From positions 169,972 through 233,971 of the forward strand of contig PKFB01000033.1 of assembly GCA_002919305.1 (NCBI GenBank): DNA of 64,000 bases, given 5' to 3'. The DNA is from Actinomycetales bacterium (GTDB lineage Bacteria; Actinomycetota; Actinomycetes; Mycobacteriales; Micromonosporaceae). Numbering within the stretch: the stretch's first letter is position 1; each line of letters opens with the position of its first letter. Below the pieces are notes generated by a model. It was not told the origin of the DNA. It worked only from the letters and a program-made list of their open reading frames with translations, and did not search any database. The translations under genes and the position numbers were made by a program. Below are positions 44,313-52,516 of this stretch, piece by piece.

Positions 44313-45889
44313 CGGGATGCCTCCGCCTGATCCGTCGATGCCTCAGGGGCGTTGCCGTCAGAATCGGACTCCACCGCGCCGTTGCCCGACGCCTGTGCGG
44401 ACCGGGCCGCCCCTGTGGCGCCTGCCTGCGTCGATCCCCGGGCCAGCGCGCCCGGGCCGCCGTGGTCGCGCTCGTCGGCACGCTGGTTCAGGCGGAACAC
44501 CCGCTTAGGCAGGTGGTACGCCAGGTCATTGATGGTCTCCAACGCCTCGTCGTGGGGCAGCCGCCCCTCGCACACCAGACGCGCCAGGAAGGCGGCGTAG
44601 GCGCGGCGGGCCACATCGTGCCGCACCGGGATCGAGCAGAAGGCGCGGGTGTCGTCGGTGAAGCCGGCGGTGTTGTAGAAGCCCGCGGTCTCCACAACCG
44701 CCTCCAGGTAGCGGCGCAGCCCTTCTGGGCTGTCCAGGAACCACCACGGCGCGCCCAGGTACAGCGTCGGGTAACCGCCGGCCAGGGGAGCCAGCTCCCG
44801 GGTGTAGGTGGTCTCGTCGAGGGTGTACAGGACCAGACGCAGCCGGGGATCATTGCCCAACTCGTCCAGCAACGGCACCAGACCACGCACGTAGTCGGTA
44901 GGGGTGGGGATGTCACCGCCGACGTCACGGCCGTGGGTGGTGTACAGCCACCGGTTGTGATTGCGGGCCGCCCCCGGATGCAGCTGCATCACCAGCCCGT
45001 CCTCAACCGACATCCGGGCGAACACCACCAGCATGTGGGCCCGGAACGCCTCAGCCTCCTCAGCGGTCGCCTTCCCGCGCAGGCCACGCTCGTACAACCG
45101 GGCCGCCTCGGCCTCATCCAGCACCAGGGTCTGCGCGGTGGGATGCCCGTGGTCGGTGGAGGTGGCGCCCGCCGCCCGGAACGCTTCCCGGCGCCGGGCC
45201 AGCGCCGCCAGGTATCCGGCGTACCGGCTGGTGTCCTCACCGGTCATCTCACCGAGCCGGGCCACCCGTTCCGCCCAGCCGGGCCACTCCATGTCCACCA
45301 CGTCGTCAGGGCGGAAAGTGGTGATCACCCGCCGTCCCCAGCCGTCCGCGGCGAGGCGGGCGTGGGCGGACAGATCGTCCAGGGGAGACTCGGTGGTGGC
45401 GAGCACCTCGATGTTGAAACGTTCAAACAGTGCACGGGGCCGGAACTGTGGACTGGCGAGGCGTTCGCTGATCGCGTCGTAAATCTCATCAGCGGTGTCC
45501 GGACCCAGACGCTGCTCCACGCCGAAGACCTCGCGCAGGACCTTCTCCAGCCACAGTCGCGACGGGGTTCCCCGGAACAGGTACCAGTGCTGGGCGAACA
45601 GACGCCAAATGCTGCGTCCATCCTGCTCCACGGGCTGACCGTCCAACGCCGGGACACCCAGACGCGCCGGCGGAATGCCTTGGCTGAGCAGCACCCGTGT
45701 CAGGTAATGGTCCGGCACGATGATCAGCCGGGCCGGATCGGCGAAAGGCGCGTCGTCAGCCAGCAGGCGGGGGTCGACGTGCCCGTGCGGGGAGATCAGG
45801 GGCAGGTCACGGACCGCGGCGTACAGTTCCCGGGCCACCGCACGCTGGTTGGGGTCGGACGGGAACAGCAGGTCGGGCTGATACGTCAC
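44309..45889 (-). CDS. uxaC: Glucuronate isomerase (uronate isomerase)
   Basis: 526-aa metal-dependent isomerase converting D-glucuronate to D-fructuronate (and galacturonate to tagaturonate). LISPHGHVDPRLLADD has the HxH metal site, LFRGTPSRLWLEKVLREVFG, RFNIEVLATTESPLDDL, MQLHPGAARNHNR and GFTDDTRAFCSIPVRHDVARRAYAAFLARLVCEGRL are family blocks. The fold ends near residue 470 (YHLPKRVFRLNQ). A low-complexity tail of about 55 residues, rich in Ala, Gly, Ser and Glu, follows and is unusual. GTG 45889 with GAGGAG upstream gives the canonical VTYQPDLLFPSD start. Confidence 0.93.
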   Translation of the reverse strand: MTYQPDLLFPSDPNQRAVARELYAAVRDLPLISPHGHVDPRLLADDAPFADPARLIIVPDHYLTRVLLSQGIPPARLGVPALDGQPVEQDGRSIWRLFAQHWYLFRGTPSRLWLEKVLREVFGVEQRLGPDTADEIYDAISERLASPQFRPRALFERFNIEVLATTESPLDDLSAHARLAADGWGRRVITTFRPDDVVDMEWPGWAERVARLGEMTGEDTSRYAGYLAALARRREAFRAAGATSTDHGHPTAQTLVLDEAEAARLYERGLRGKATAEEAEAFRAHMLVVFARMSVEDGLVMQLHPGAARNHNRWLYTTHGRDVGGDIPTPTDYVRGLVPLLDELGNDPRLRLVLYTLDETTYTRELAPLAGGYPTLYLGAPWWFLDSPEGLRRYLEAVVETAGFYNTAGFTDDTRAFCSIPVRHDVARRAYAAFLARLVCEGRLPHDEALETINDLAYHLPKRVFRLNQRADERDHGGPGALARGSTQAGATGAARSAQASGNGAVESDSDGNAPEASTDQAEASR

Positions 45890-45985
45890 GGGGGCGGCTC
45901 CTCGCGCTCTCTGTCGGTCCACGGCCCCAGCGCCACCGGTGAAGCCCTCCAGTGCCGTGCTCCGGCGCCGCCGTGGCCATGGAGG

Positions 45986-47371
45986 TCAGCGGGTGGAATG
46001 TCCGGGTACCAGGTCAGTGAGGGTGTAGGGCGCCAGCAAGTCAGCGACCTTGACCGGCGCACCGGTGCGGAAGGATTCATTGGCGGCCAGACCCACCAGC
46101 AGCGAGGCGGCGCCGTCCCGCTCCGTGGCGCTGCGTCCCAGCGGGTCAGGGCCGGTCGACGGACCGAAGATCGCCGCGGTCATCCGGGCGTCGGCGCCTC
46201 CGTGACCGGTACGCTCGTGCGGCACCTGGATCTGGCGCGGTTTCTCCCAGAAGGGGTGCACGGTGAGCCGAACCGAGCCGTCCTCCGGCGGGGCGGTATC
46301 CCCGTGGAGCGCCGCTGATCCCGCCTCCCCCTTGACGGTGGCGGCGGTGGTCGGGCTGACGTAGTCGTTCTCGACGACCTCCAACTCCAGCCGACCCTTG
46401 CTGCCGTTCACCATCAGCCGGTACCCCTCCCAGGGGGAGTACGCCGTCAGGTGGTAGGTCATCGTCGCCCCGGAGGCGTAGGTGACCAGCACCGACATGT
46501 CGTCCTCGATCGTCACACCGGGGCCGAAGACGTTCTGGTCACGGTGGTACCCGTCCTCGTGTTCGGCGTCCAGATACAGCGCCCGCAGCCGGGGGTGGGA
46601 GGCCAGGTCCAAGGCGAACGGGTCGCCGGCGGCGTCCGGCGCGGCGGTCGCTCGCGCGTACTGTCGGGCGTACCCGTGCCGTTGACCTTCGGGGCCGTAG
46701 AAGAACAGTCGGCCCCGCGCGTACACCTCCACCGGCGTACCGTCGATCCACCAGTTGACCAGGTCGAAGTGGTGGGTGGCCTTGTGCACCATCAGGCCAC
46801 CGGAGTTGGCCTTGTCCCGGTGCCAGCGGCGGAAGTAGTCGGCGCCGTGCCGCACATCCAGCAGCCACTCGAAGTGCACGGAGCCGATCTCACCGATGAC
46901 GCCCGAGGCGAGTAGTTCCCGGACTTTTTCGTGGACCGGGTTGTAGCGGTAGTTGAACGTGACGGTGACGCGGCGCCCGGTCTGGGCGACCGCGTCCAGG
47001 ATCCGCCGACAACCGGTCACGTCGGTCGTCATGGGTTTCTCGGTGATCGCGTCCCGGCCGGCCTGTAGCGCGGCCACCACGTAGTCGGCGTGGTAGCGGT
47101 CCACGGTGCACACGATCACCGTGTCGACCTGCTCGGTGTCGAGCATGCGCCGGAACGTGTCGTCAGCGGCGGTGATGCGCCACGTGGGGACCGGAGCCGC
47201 GCCCCACTCGACCAGCCGGTCGTTGTGTGCCGCCATCCGGGTGGTGTTGGGGTCGGCGAGCGCGACCAACTGGGCCCGGTCGGCGTGTTCGGTGACCAGG
47301 GCGCGGGTGAACATCTCGGCCCGCGCGCCGGTGCCTACCAGGGCGTATCGGGTACGCGTATCGCCGGTCAT
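45986..47371 (-). CDS. Gfo/Idh/MocA-family oxidoreductase
   Basis: 461-aa first gene of the minus-strand uronate operon. RYALVGTGARAEMFTRALVTEHADRAQLVALADPN is the NAD(P)-binding fold. DTVIVCTVDRYHADYVVAALQAGRDAITEKPMTTD holds the EKP motif. VTFNYRYNPVHEKVRELLASGVIGEIGSVHFEWLLDVRHGADYFRRWHRDKANSGGLMVHKATHHFDLVNWWIDGTP is the substrate domain, with the H-x-x-H-x-D helix of the active site. The length and the RxNPxHEKVRELL form resemble oxidoreductases of sugar catabolic clusters, perhaps acting at an unusual side chain or oxidised sugar. Expression is probably controlled by the LacI site overlapping its predicted transcription start. Confidence 0.88.
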   Translation of the reverse strand: MTGDTRTRYALVGTGARAEMFTRALVTEHADRAQLVALADPNTTRMAAHNDRLVEWGAAPVPTWRITAADDTFRRMLDTEQVDTVIVCTVDRYHADYVVAALQAGRDAITEKPMTTDVTGCRRILDAVAQTGRRVTVTFNYRYNPVHEKVRELLASGVIGEIGSVHFEWLLDVRHGADYFRRWHRDKANSGGLMVHKATHHFDLVNWWIDGTPVEVYARGRLFFYGPEGQRHGYARQYARATAAPDAAGDPFALDLASHPRLRALYLDAEHEDGYHRDQNVFGPGVTIEDDMSVLVTYASGATMTYHLTAYSPWEGYRLMVNGSKGRLELEVVENDYVSPTTAATVKGEAGSAALHGDTAPPEDGSVRLTVHPFWEKPRQIQVPHERTGHGGADARMTAAIFGPSTGPDPLGRSATERDGAASLLVGLAANESFRTGAPVKVADLLAPYTLTDLVPGHSTR

Positions 47372-47457
47372 CTAGCTGCCTTCCCTCTCAGGACGATGGA
47401 GCCCGTCGGAGGACCGTCGATGGGCTTCAGCAGGTGATCCGACGGGTACGCGGTACA

Positions 47458-47503
47458 GCAAACGATTGCAGTGATGCTGCCCGGCGTTGTACTGCTCCGT
47501 CAA
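47458..47503 (-). promoter_or_regulatory. Promoter and LacI operator of the uronate operon
   Basis: On the minus strand TTGACG (47503-47498), 18 bases, CAGCAT (47479-47474) places the start of transcription near 47467. The 12-bp palindrome GCAAACGATTGC (47458-47469) covers that point, a position suited to repression. Confidence 0.6.
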
Positions 47504-47587
47504 GGGTTGTCGGGGCGTCGAGGTGGTTTTGCCCTGATTTTTAGGGGCAGGAAGGGCATATTCGCGTAGCGCCGCTTGCACTGACTG

Positions 47588-47617
47588 TTGACACTAACGC
47601 AATCGCTTGCATTAATA
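47588..47617 (+). promoter_or_regulatory. Promoter and operator of lacI and the ABC importer
   Basis: TTGACA (47588-47593) is followed by AT-rich TTAATA (47612-47617) at an 18-base spacing. GCAATCGCTTGC (47599-47610) lies between the two boxes. It has the same GCAA-N-CG-N-TTGC pattern as the divergent site, so autorepression is likely. Confidence 0.65.
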
Positions 47618-47698
47618 AGCCGAAGACTTCTCCGGCAAGGGCTTTCCGGACAGCGCAGGACGCCGCGCGTTCGGCCAGCGATATGTGAGGATCCGTTC

Positions 47699-48679
47699 GT
47701 GGCAGTGACGATCCGCGATGTGGCAAACGCCTCGGGCGTGCACATCTCGACGGTGTCCCGGACCTTCTCGGCGCCGCACTTAGTCAACGCCGAGACCCGG
47801 GTCCGGGTGCTCGCCGCCGCTGATCAGCTCGGATACCGGCCCAATCGGGCCGCCCGGGCGTTGATCACCGGGCGTACCCACAACATTGGTCTGATCGTCG
47901 CTGATATCGCCAACCCGTTCTTCCCGCCGTTGATCAAGGCAGCCGAGGCGCAGGCCCGGCAGCGGGACTATCACCTGTTCGTGGCCGACACCAATGAGGA
48001 CGCCACCGTCGAGGAGGAGCTGGTCCGGGCACTGGCCAAGCAGGTCGATGGTGTACTGCTGTGCAGCCCACGCATGAGTAACCAGCTGATTGAGCGGCTG
48101 CGACGTGAGGTGCCCCTGGTGGCCGTCAACCGTCGGGTCGGCAACGTGCCCGCGGTCCTGATGAACGTCGCCCAAGGCGCCCGGATGGCGATCGAACACC
48201 TGCTGCAGCTCGGTCACCGCACCATCGCCCTGGCGGCCGGCCCGCGCGGTTCGTGGACCGGCCGGGAACTGCGGCGCGCGGCCACGGCCGCGGCCCGTTC
48301 AGGTGGCGCCACGCTCCAGGTGTTCGGCCCCAACCCACCCACCGAACAGGCGGGGCGGGCACTGGCCGATTCGCTGCTGCGGTCAGGCGCGACCGCTGTT
48401 CTGGCCTACAACGACCTGATGGCCATCGGTCTGATGGAGGAGCTCAAGTCACGCGGTGTGCAGATGCCGGACGAGCTGTCGGTCGTCGGCATCGACGACA
48501 TCGCCCTCAGTCGTGTCACCCATCCCAAACTGACCACGGTGGCGACCCCCACCAGCGCGGCGGGGCGCGCCGCGGTCGACATGTTGCTTTCTCAAGACCG
48601 CGACGGCGCAGCGGCAGGGCAAATCATGCTCGATACCACCCTCATCATCCGTGAGTCCACCGGGCCTCCGCCCGGCTGA
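47699..48679 (+). CDS. LacI-family repressor of the uronate/ABC locus
   Basis: 326-aa LacI regulator. The HTH and hinge are VTIRDVANASGVHISTVSRTFSAPHLVNAETRVRVLAAADQLGYRPNRAARALITGRT. The sensor domain has NIGLIVADIANPFFPPLIKAAEAQARQRDYHLFVADTNEDATVEEELVRALAKQVDGVLLCSPR, VPLVAVNRRVGNVPAVLMNVAQGARMAIEHLLQLGHRTIALAAGP and ATAVLAYNDLMAIGLMEELKSRGVQMPDELSVVGIDDIALSRVTHPKLTTVATP. GTG 47699 follows GAGG by eight bases; the frame is open to 47588 but that lies inside the promoter. Its own promoter and the divergent operon each carry a matching palindrome. Confidence 0.93.
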   Translation: MAVTIRDVANASGVHISTVSRTFSAPHLVNAETRVRVLAAADQLGYRPNRAARALITGRTHNIGLIVADIANPFFPPLIKAAEAQARQRDYHLFVADTNEDATVEEELVRALAKQVDGVLLCSPRMSNQLIERLRREVPLVAVNRRVGNVPAVLMNVAQGARMAIEHLLQLGHRTIALAAGPRGSWTGRELRRAATAAARSGGATLQVFGPNPPTEQAGRALADSLLRSGATAVLAYNDLMAIGLMEELKSRGVQMPDELSVVGIDDIALSRVTHPKLTTVATPTSAAGRAAVDMLLSQDRDGAAAGQIMLDTTLIIRESTGPPPG

Positions 48680-48759
48680 ACGGGCCGACCGGCCCTGCCC
48701 AGCCGGTGGTCCGGTTCATCAGCCCGACGGGCCCGGGTTGCTTGAGGAAAGGTCCCCCC

Positions 48760-50058
48760 ATGCCTCACAAACCCGCATCCCGGCACTCGCTCCGTCGTGT
48801 AACCGCACTATTGGCGGCTGGAGCTGTCGCCCTTCCCCTCACCCTCGCCGCCTGCGGTGGCGATGAGGGAGAGGACGGAACGATCGAGCTAGAGATCCTC
48901 TGGTGGGGTGGCCCGGAACGGGCTCAGGCCACCGAGGCGGCTCTGGATCTGTACGAGGAACGGCACCCCAACGTCACCATCCACCGGCGCTGGCAGGGGT
49001 ACGACGGCTATTACGACGGCCTGTCGACGAATGCCGCGGCCGGTGACGCCCCCGACATCTTCCAAATCGACGAGAATCTCCTGTCGGAGTTCGCCACCAA
49101 CGGCATCACCTATGACCTGTCGGAGTTCCTCGGCGACACGATCGAGGTCGACGCCCTGGCCCCAGGTCTGCTGGAGACCGGGACCGTGGACGGGCAGGTG
49201 GCCGGTCTCGTCGCCGCTCAGAACACCCCCGGTCTGATCTACGACCGCACCGTCGTTCAGCAGTACGGCCTACCCGAACCGGAGATCGGGATGAGCTGGG
49301 AGGAGCTGATCGACTGGGCGGAGCAGATCAGCCAGGCCTCCGACGGTCAGGTGTACGGCACCAGCGACCCCAGCCACGACTACAAGGCGCTGTGGGTGTG
49401 GCTGCGGCAGCGAGGCCAGGAGCTGTATGAGGACGGTGAGTTGGGCTTCTCCGAAGCCGACCTCACCGAGTGGTTCCAGCTGTGGGCCGAGGCGCGCGCC
49501 AGCGGCGCCGCACCCCCACCGGACGTGAGCAACCCGGCCATCGGCGGTGATGTCTCTTCCCAGTTGGTGATAACGCAGCAGGCGGCGACCTCGTTCATGT
49601 GGGACAACCAGCTGTCGGAGCTGTCGGAAGGGACCGATCACGAGCTGGGACTCACTGCCTACCCCGGGGACCCCTCCGGCCAGTGGGCGCGACCGTCGAT
49701 GTTCTGGTCCATCTACGCCGGCAGTGAACACGCGGAGGCGGCCGCCGATGTCATCAACTTCCTGATCAACGACCCCGAGGCGGGACAGCTGCTCGGCGCC
49801 GAACGGGGTCTGCCCCCCAACCTCGACGTCCGCGAACAAGTCGCGGACAGCTTCAGCGAAGCGATGCAAGAGGTGGTGGCGTTCGAGGAACAGATGGTGG
49901 ACCAGTTCGGCGATGCTCCCTCGCCACCCCCGCCAGGGCACGCTGAGGTGCGACGCCTGCTGGAGGACGCCGCCCAGAACGTCCAATTTGGACGAGCCAC
50001 ACCGGCGGAGGCAGCCGCCTCCTTCTTCGAACAGGCCGCGTCGGCTATCAGTCTCTGA
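48760..50058 (+). CDS. Sugar ABC transporter substrate-binding lipoprotein
   Basis: 432-aa family 1 extracellular solute-binding protein. After a basic start, the signal RRVTALLAAGAVALPLTLAACGG ends in an L-A-A-C lipobox, so the mature protein is lipid-anchored. The mature part starts with an ILWWGGPERAQATEAALDLYEERHPNVTIHRRWQGYDGYYDGLSTNAAAGDAPDIFQIDENLLSEFATNG block typical of oligosaccharide binders. WDNQLSEL and MFWSIYAGSEHAEAAADVINFLINDPEAGQLLGAERGLPPN follow. The ligand is not determined. ATG 48760 has GAGGAAAGG seven bases upstream. It heads a three-gene importer operon downstream of lacI. Confidence 0.92.
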   Translation: MPHKPASRHSLRRVTALLAAGAVALPLTLAACGGDEGEDGTIELEILWWGGPERAQATEAALDLYEERHPNVTIHRRWQGYDGYYDGLSTNAAAGDAPDIFQIDENLLSEFATNGITYDLSEFLGDTIEVDALAPGLLETGTVDGQVAGLVAAQNTPGLIYDRTVVQQYGLPEPEIGMSWEELIDWAEQISQASDGQVYGTSDPSHDYKALWVWLRQRGQELYEDGELGFSEADLTEWFQLWAEARASGAAPPPDVSNPAIGGDVSSQLVITQQAATSFMWDNQLSELSEGTDHELGLTAYPGDPSGQWARPSMFWSIYAGSEHAEAAADVINFLINDPEAGQLLGAERGLPPNLDVREQVADSFSEAMQEVVAFEEQMVDQFGDAPSPPPPGHAEVRRLLEDAAQNVQFGRATPAEAAASFFEQAASAISL

Positions 50059-50081
50059 CCGGACCGGGGAGAGGACAGGTC

Positions 50082-51044
50082 GTGACTCTCACCAGGATCC
50101 CCTCTGAGACCCGGGTGCCCGCCCCGCCACGGGCACCCGCCCCGTCGAAACGACGGATCGGCCGCCGACAGGAAGCGATGGCAGGCTACGTCTTCCTGAC
50201 GCCCTGGCTGATCGGGCTTATCGGCATCACCGCGATCCCGATGCTGTACTCGCTGTACCTGAGCTTCACCAGGTACAACCTGCTGCGTCCGCCGGAGTGG
50301 ATCGGGATAGCCAACTACGAGCGGATGCTCTCTGACCCCAACTTCCGGCACGCGGTGTGGGTGACCCTTATGTTCGCCCTGGTCTCGGTCCCGCTCAAAC
50401 TGACTGTGGCGTTGGGGGTCGCCCTGCTGCTCAACCGGGAACGACGAGGCATCGGGTTCTTCCGTGCCCTGCTGTACCTGCCCTCGCTGCTGGGCGGCAG
50501 CGTGGCGTTGGCGATCGTCTGGCAGGCCATGTTCGGGGTCACCGGGGCGTTCAACAATCTGCTCGGCCTGGTCGGTATCGAGGGGCGAGGCTGGGTCAAC
50601 GACCCGGACACCGCGTTGTGGACTCTGGTCCTGCTGGCGGTCTGGCAGTTCGGCGCCCCCATGGTGATCTTCCTGGCCGGCCTGAAGCAGATCCCGACGG
50701 AGCTGTATGAGGCGGCCTGGGTCGATGGCGCCGGTCGGATACGCGCGTTCTGGCACGTCACATTGCCGATGCTCTCGCCGGTGATCTTTTTCAACTTGGT
50801 GTTGGAGATGATCAACGGCTTCCAGGGCTTCACCTCCGCCTATGTCATCGGCAATGGCAACGGCAGCCCGGCGGGCTCCACGCTGCTGTACACCGTGTAT
50901 CTGTATCTGCGAGGCTTCGGGAACCTGCAGATGGGGTACGCCTCAGCGATGGCATGGGTGTTCCTGATCGCCGTCGGCCTGCTCACCGTCGTGCTGTTCA
51001 CCACGGGACGCATGTGGGTCCACTACGGGGACGGAGACCGCTGA
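50082..51044 (+). CDS. Sugar ABC transporter permease (MalF/UgpA type)
   Basis: 320-aa inner-membrane permease with about six spans after a Pro/Arg-rich cytoplasmic start. YVFLTPWLIGLIGITAIPMLYSLYLSFTRYNLLRPPEWIGIANYERML is the standard first part. The coupling EAA loop is YEAAWVDGAGRIRAFWHVTLPMLSPVIFF. It starts at GTG 50082, 23 bases after the binding-protein stop, and overlaps the next permease by one base (TGATG). Confidence 0.93.
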   Translation: MTLTRIPSETRVPAPPRAPAPSKRRIGRRQEAMAGYVFLTPWLIGLIGITAIPMLYSLYLSFTRYNLLRPPEWIGIANYERMLSDPNFRHAVWVTLMFALVSVPLKLTVALGVALLLNRERRGIGFFRALLYLPSLLGGSVALAIVWQAMFGVTGAFNNLLGLVGIEGRGWVNDPDTALWTLVLLAVWQFGAPMVIFLAGLKQIPTELYEAAWVDGAGRIRAFWHVTLPMLSPVIFFNLVLEMINGFQGFTSAYVIGNGNGSPAGSTLLYTVYLYLRGFGNLQMGYASAMAWVFLIAVGLLTVVLFTTGRMWVHYGDGDR

Positions 51045-51928
51045 TGGCGACCCTGACAGCCACCGACCACCCGCCCACCACGACCCGCCGCGTTCGCCAC
51101 CCCATCGCCGGGGTGCTGCGGTGGGCGGTGATCATCGCCGTCCTGCTGGTGGTGCTCTACCCGCTGATCTGGATGGTGGGTACCTCCTTCAAATCCCAGC
51201 GGGAGCTGGCGAGCAACCTCTCGGTATGGCCGGAGGTGTTCACCCCCGGTAACTATGTTGAGGGCTGGACCGGCCTGCCGGGCGTCACCTTCGGACGGTT
51301 TTTCCTCAACAGCATCGTGTTGGCCTGCCTGGTGGTGCTGGCCAACATGGCCTCCTGCCTGGTGACCGCCTACGCCTTCGCCCGGCTACGGTTCCCGCTG
51401 CGGAGCCTGTGGTTCGCCCTGATGATCGGGACGCTGCTGCTGCCCAGCCACGTGTTGATCGTGCCGCAGTTCGTGCTGTTCACCCACTTCGGCTGGGTGG
51501 GCACCCTGCTGCCTTTAGTGGTGCCCAAACTTCTGGCCACCGAGGCCTTCTTCGTATTCCTGATGGTGCAGTTCATGCGGGGCGTACCCAGGGAACTGGA
51601 TGAGGCCGCGATGATCGACGGCTGCGGGCCCTACCGGGTCTTCTGGCACATCATCCTGCCGTTGAGCAGGCCCGCGCTGGTCACCACCGCGATCTTCTCG
51701 TTCATCTGGACCTGGAACGACTTCTTCACCCAGCTGGTCTACCTGTCCGACCCGGCCGACTACACCGTCTCCATCGGCCTGCGAGCCTTCATGGACGCGG
51801 CGGGACAGCAGGCGATCGGGCCGATGTTCGCGATGTCGGTGCTGTCGCTGGTGCCTGTCTTCGTGTTCTTCTTGGCGTTCCAGCGATTGCTGGTCGCGGG
51901 GATCAACACCACTGGCCTGAAAGGGTGA
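51044..51928 (+). CDS. Sugar ABC transporter permease (MalG/UgpE type)
   Basis: 294-aa permease, partner of the preceding gene. WAVIIAVLLVVLYPLIWMVGTSFKSQRELASNLSVWPEVFTPGNYVEGW is the family N-terminus, the EAA loop is LDEAAMIDGCGPYRVFWHIILPLSRPALVTT, and the C-terminus FLAFQRLLVAGINTTGLKG is canonical for MalG-like subunits. No ATPase gene follows; the operon ends at a strong terminator. Importers like this in actinomycetes usually borrow a shared ATPase of the MsiK type. Confidence 0.93.
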   Translation: MATLTATDHPPTTTRRVRHPIAGVLRWAVIIAVLLVVLYPLIWMVGTSFKSQRELASNLSVWPEVFTPGNYVEGWTGLPGVTFGRFFLNSIVLACLVVLANMASCLVTAYAFARLRFPLRSLWFALMIGTLLLPSHVLIVPQFVLFTHFGWVGTLLPLVVPKLLATEAFFVFLMVQFMRGVPRELDEAAMIDGCGPYRVFWHIILPLSRPALVTTAIFSFIWTWNDFFTQLVYLSDPADYTVSIGLRAFMDAAGQQAIGPMFAMSVLSLVPVFVFFLAFQRLLVAGINTTGLKG

Positions 51929-51934
51929 GAGGAG

Positions 51935-51971
51935 CAGGGGAGGTACGCCGGTCCGGCGCGTACCTCCCCTG
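51935..51971 (+). terminator. Terminator of the ABC importer operon
   Basis: CAGGGGAGGTACGC and GCGTACCTCCCCTG form a perfect 14-bp stem with a 9-base loop, starting seven bases after the permease stop. Confidence 0.75.
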
Positions 51972-52503
51972 TGGGCCGCCTGTCTAAAGCGGCGGTATCG
52001 AACGCGGCAGTATCTGAAGTGGGCCTGCGGCACGGCCGGCTGTGATTTCGCTGGTAGAGGGGCGGCAGACGCGTACCGGCGGACGCGTACCGCCTCGAGG
52101 AAATCCCGACATCCGGAGAGAGGGGATTCCTGAGTGACCAGGGAATATCCTCACCGGACGAGATGGAATTTCTCTCAGCTGGGATCGAAATCAGGGCGGT
52201 ACGCGACGGTGGTGAAGACCGTTCGGGATACGGCCGAGATGGGTGGAAAGCGCGTGATCGAGCTGAAGAGAAGTGCGATCTGAAGGACCAGGCTCGCCCG
52301 ACAGCGGCCTGGGATACCGGAGCTGTGACGGGGTGGGAAGCTATCCGTTCAGAAGGCAAACTCACCTTACGCTGGCCGTAATTATACCGCGCCAGGATGA
52401 CATGAAGATTACCTCGGCATTGCGTCGAGAACTCGACAGACGCGTCATGTGACTTTCTCGATTCCGCGACACTTATGGCATTCGAAAACCGTGGGAGAGT
52501 GTG
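51972..52503. other. Intergenic region before the MoxR-type gene
   Basis: About 530 bases with no supported gene. A 72-codon frame at 52163-52381 has no ribosome-binding site, family match or sensible composition. The stretch from about 52370 to 52500 is lower in GC and probably holds the upstream promoter elements of the next gene. Confidence 0.4.
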
Positions 52504-52516
52504 TAACGTCGTCGAT
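52504..52516 (+). promoter_or_regulatory. Leaderless promoter -10 box of the MoxR-type gene
   Basis: TAACGT (52504-52509) lies seven bases before GTG 52517, favouring that start over ATG 52475. Confidence 0.55.

Noticed and set aside
44300..46318. 672-codon plus-strand frame opposite uxaC
   Set aside because: Long but antisense to clear catalytic genes; composition is Gly/Arg/Gln/Val-rich without domains.
52163..52381. 72-codon frame after the ABC importer
   Set aside because: No ribosome-binding site, no family resemblance and atypical composition.
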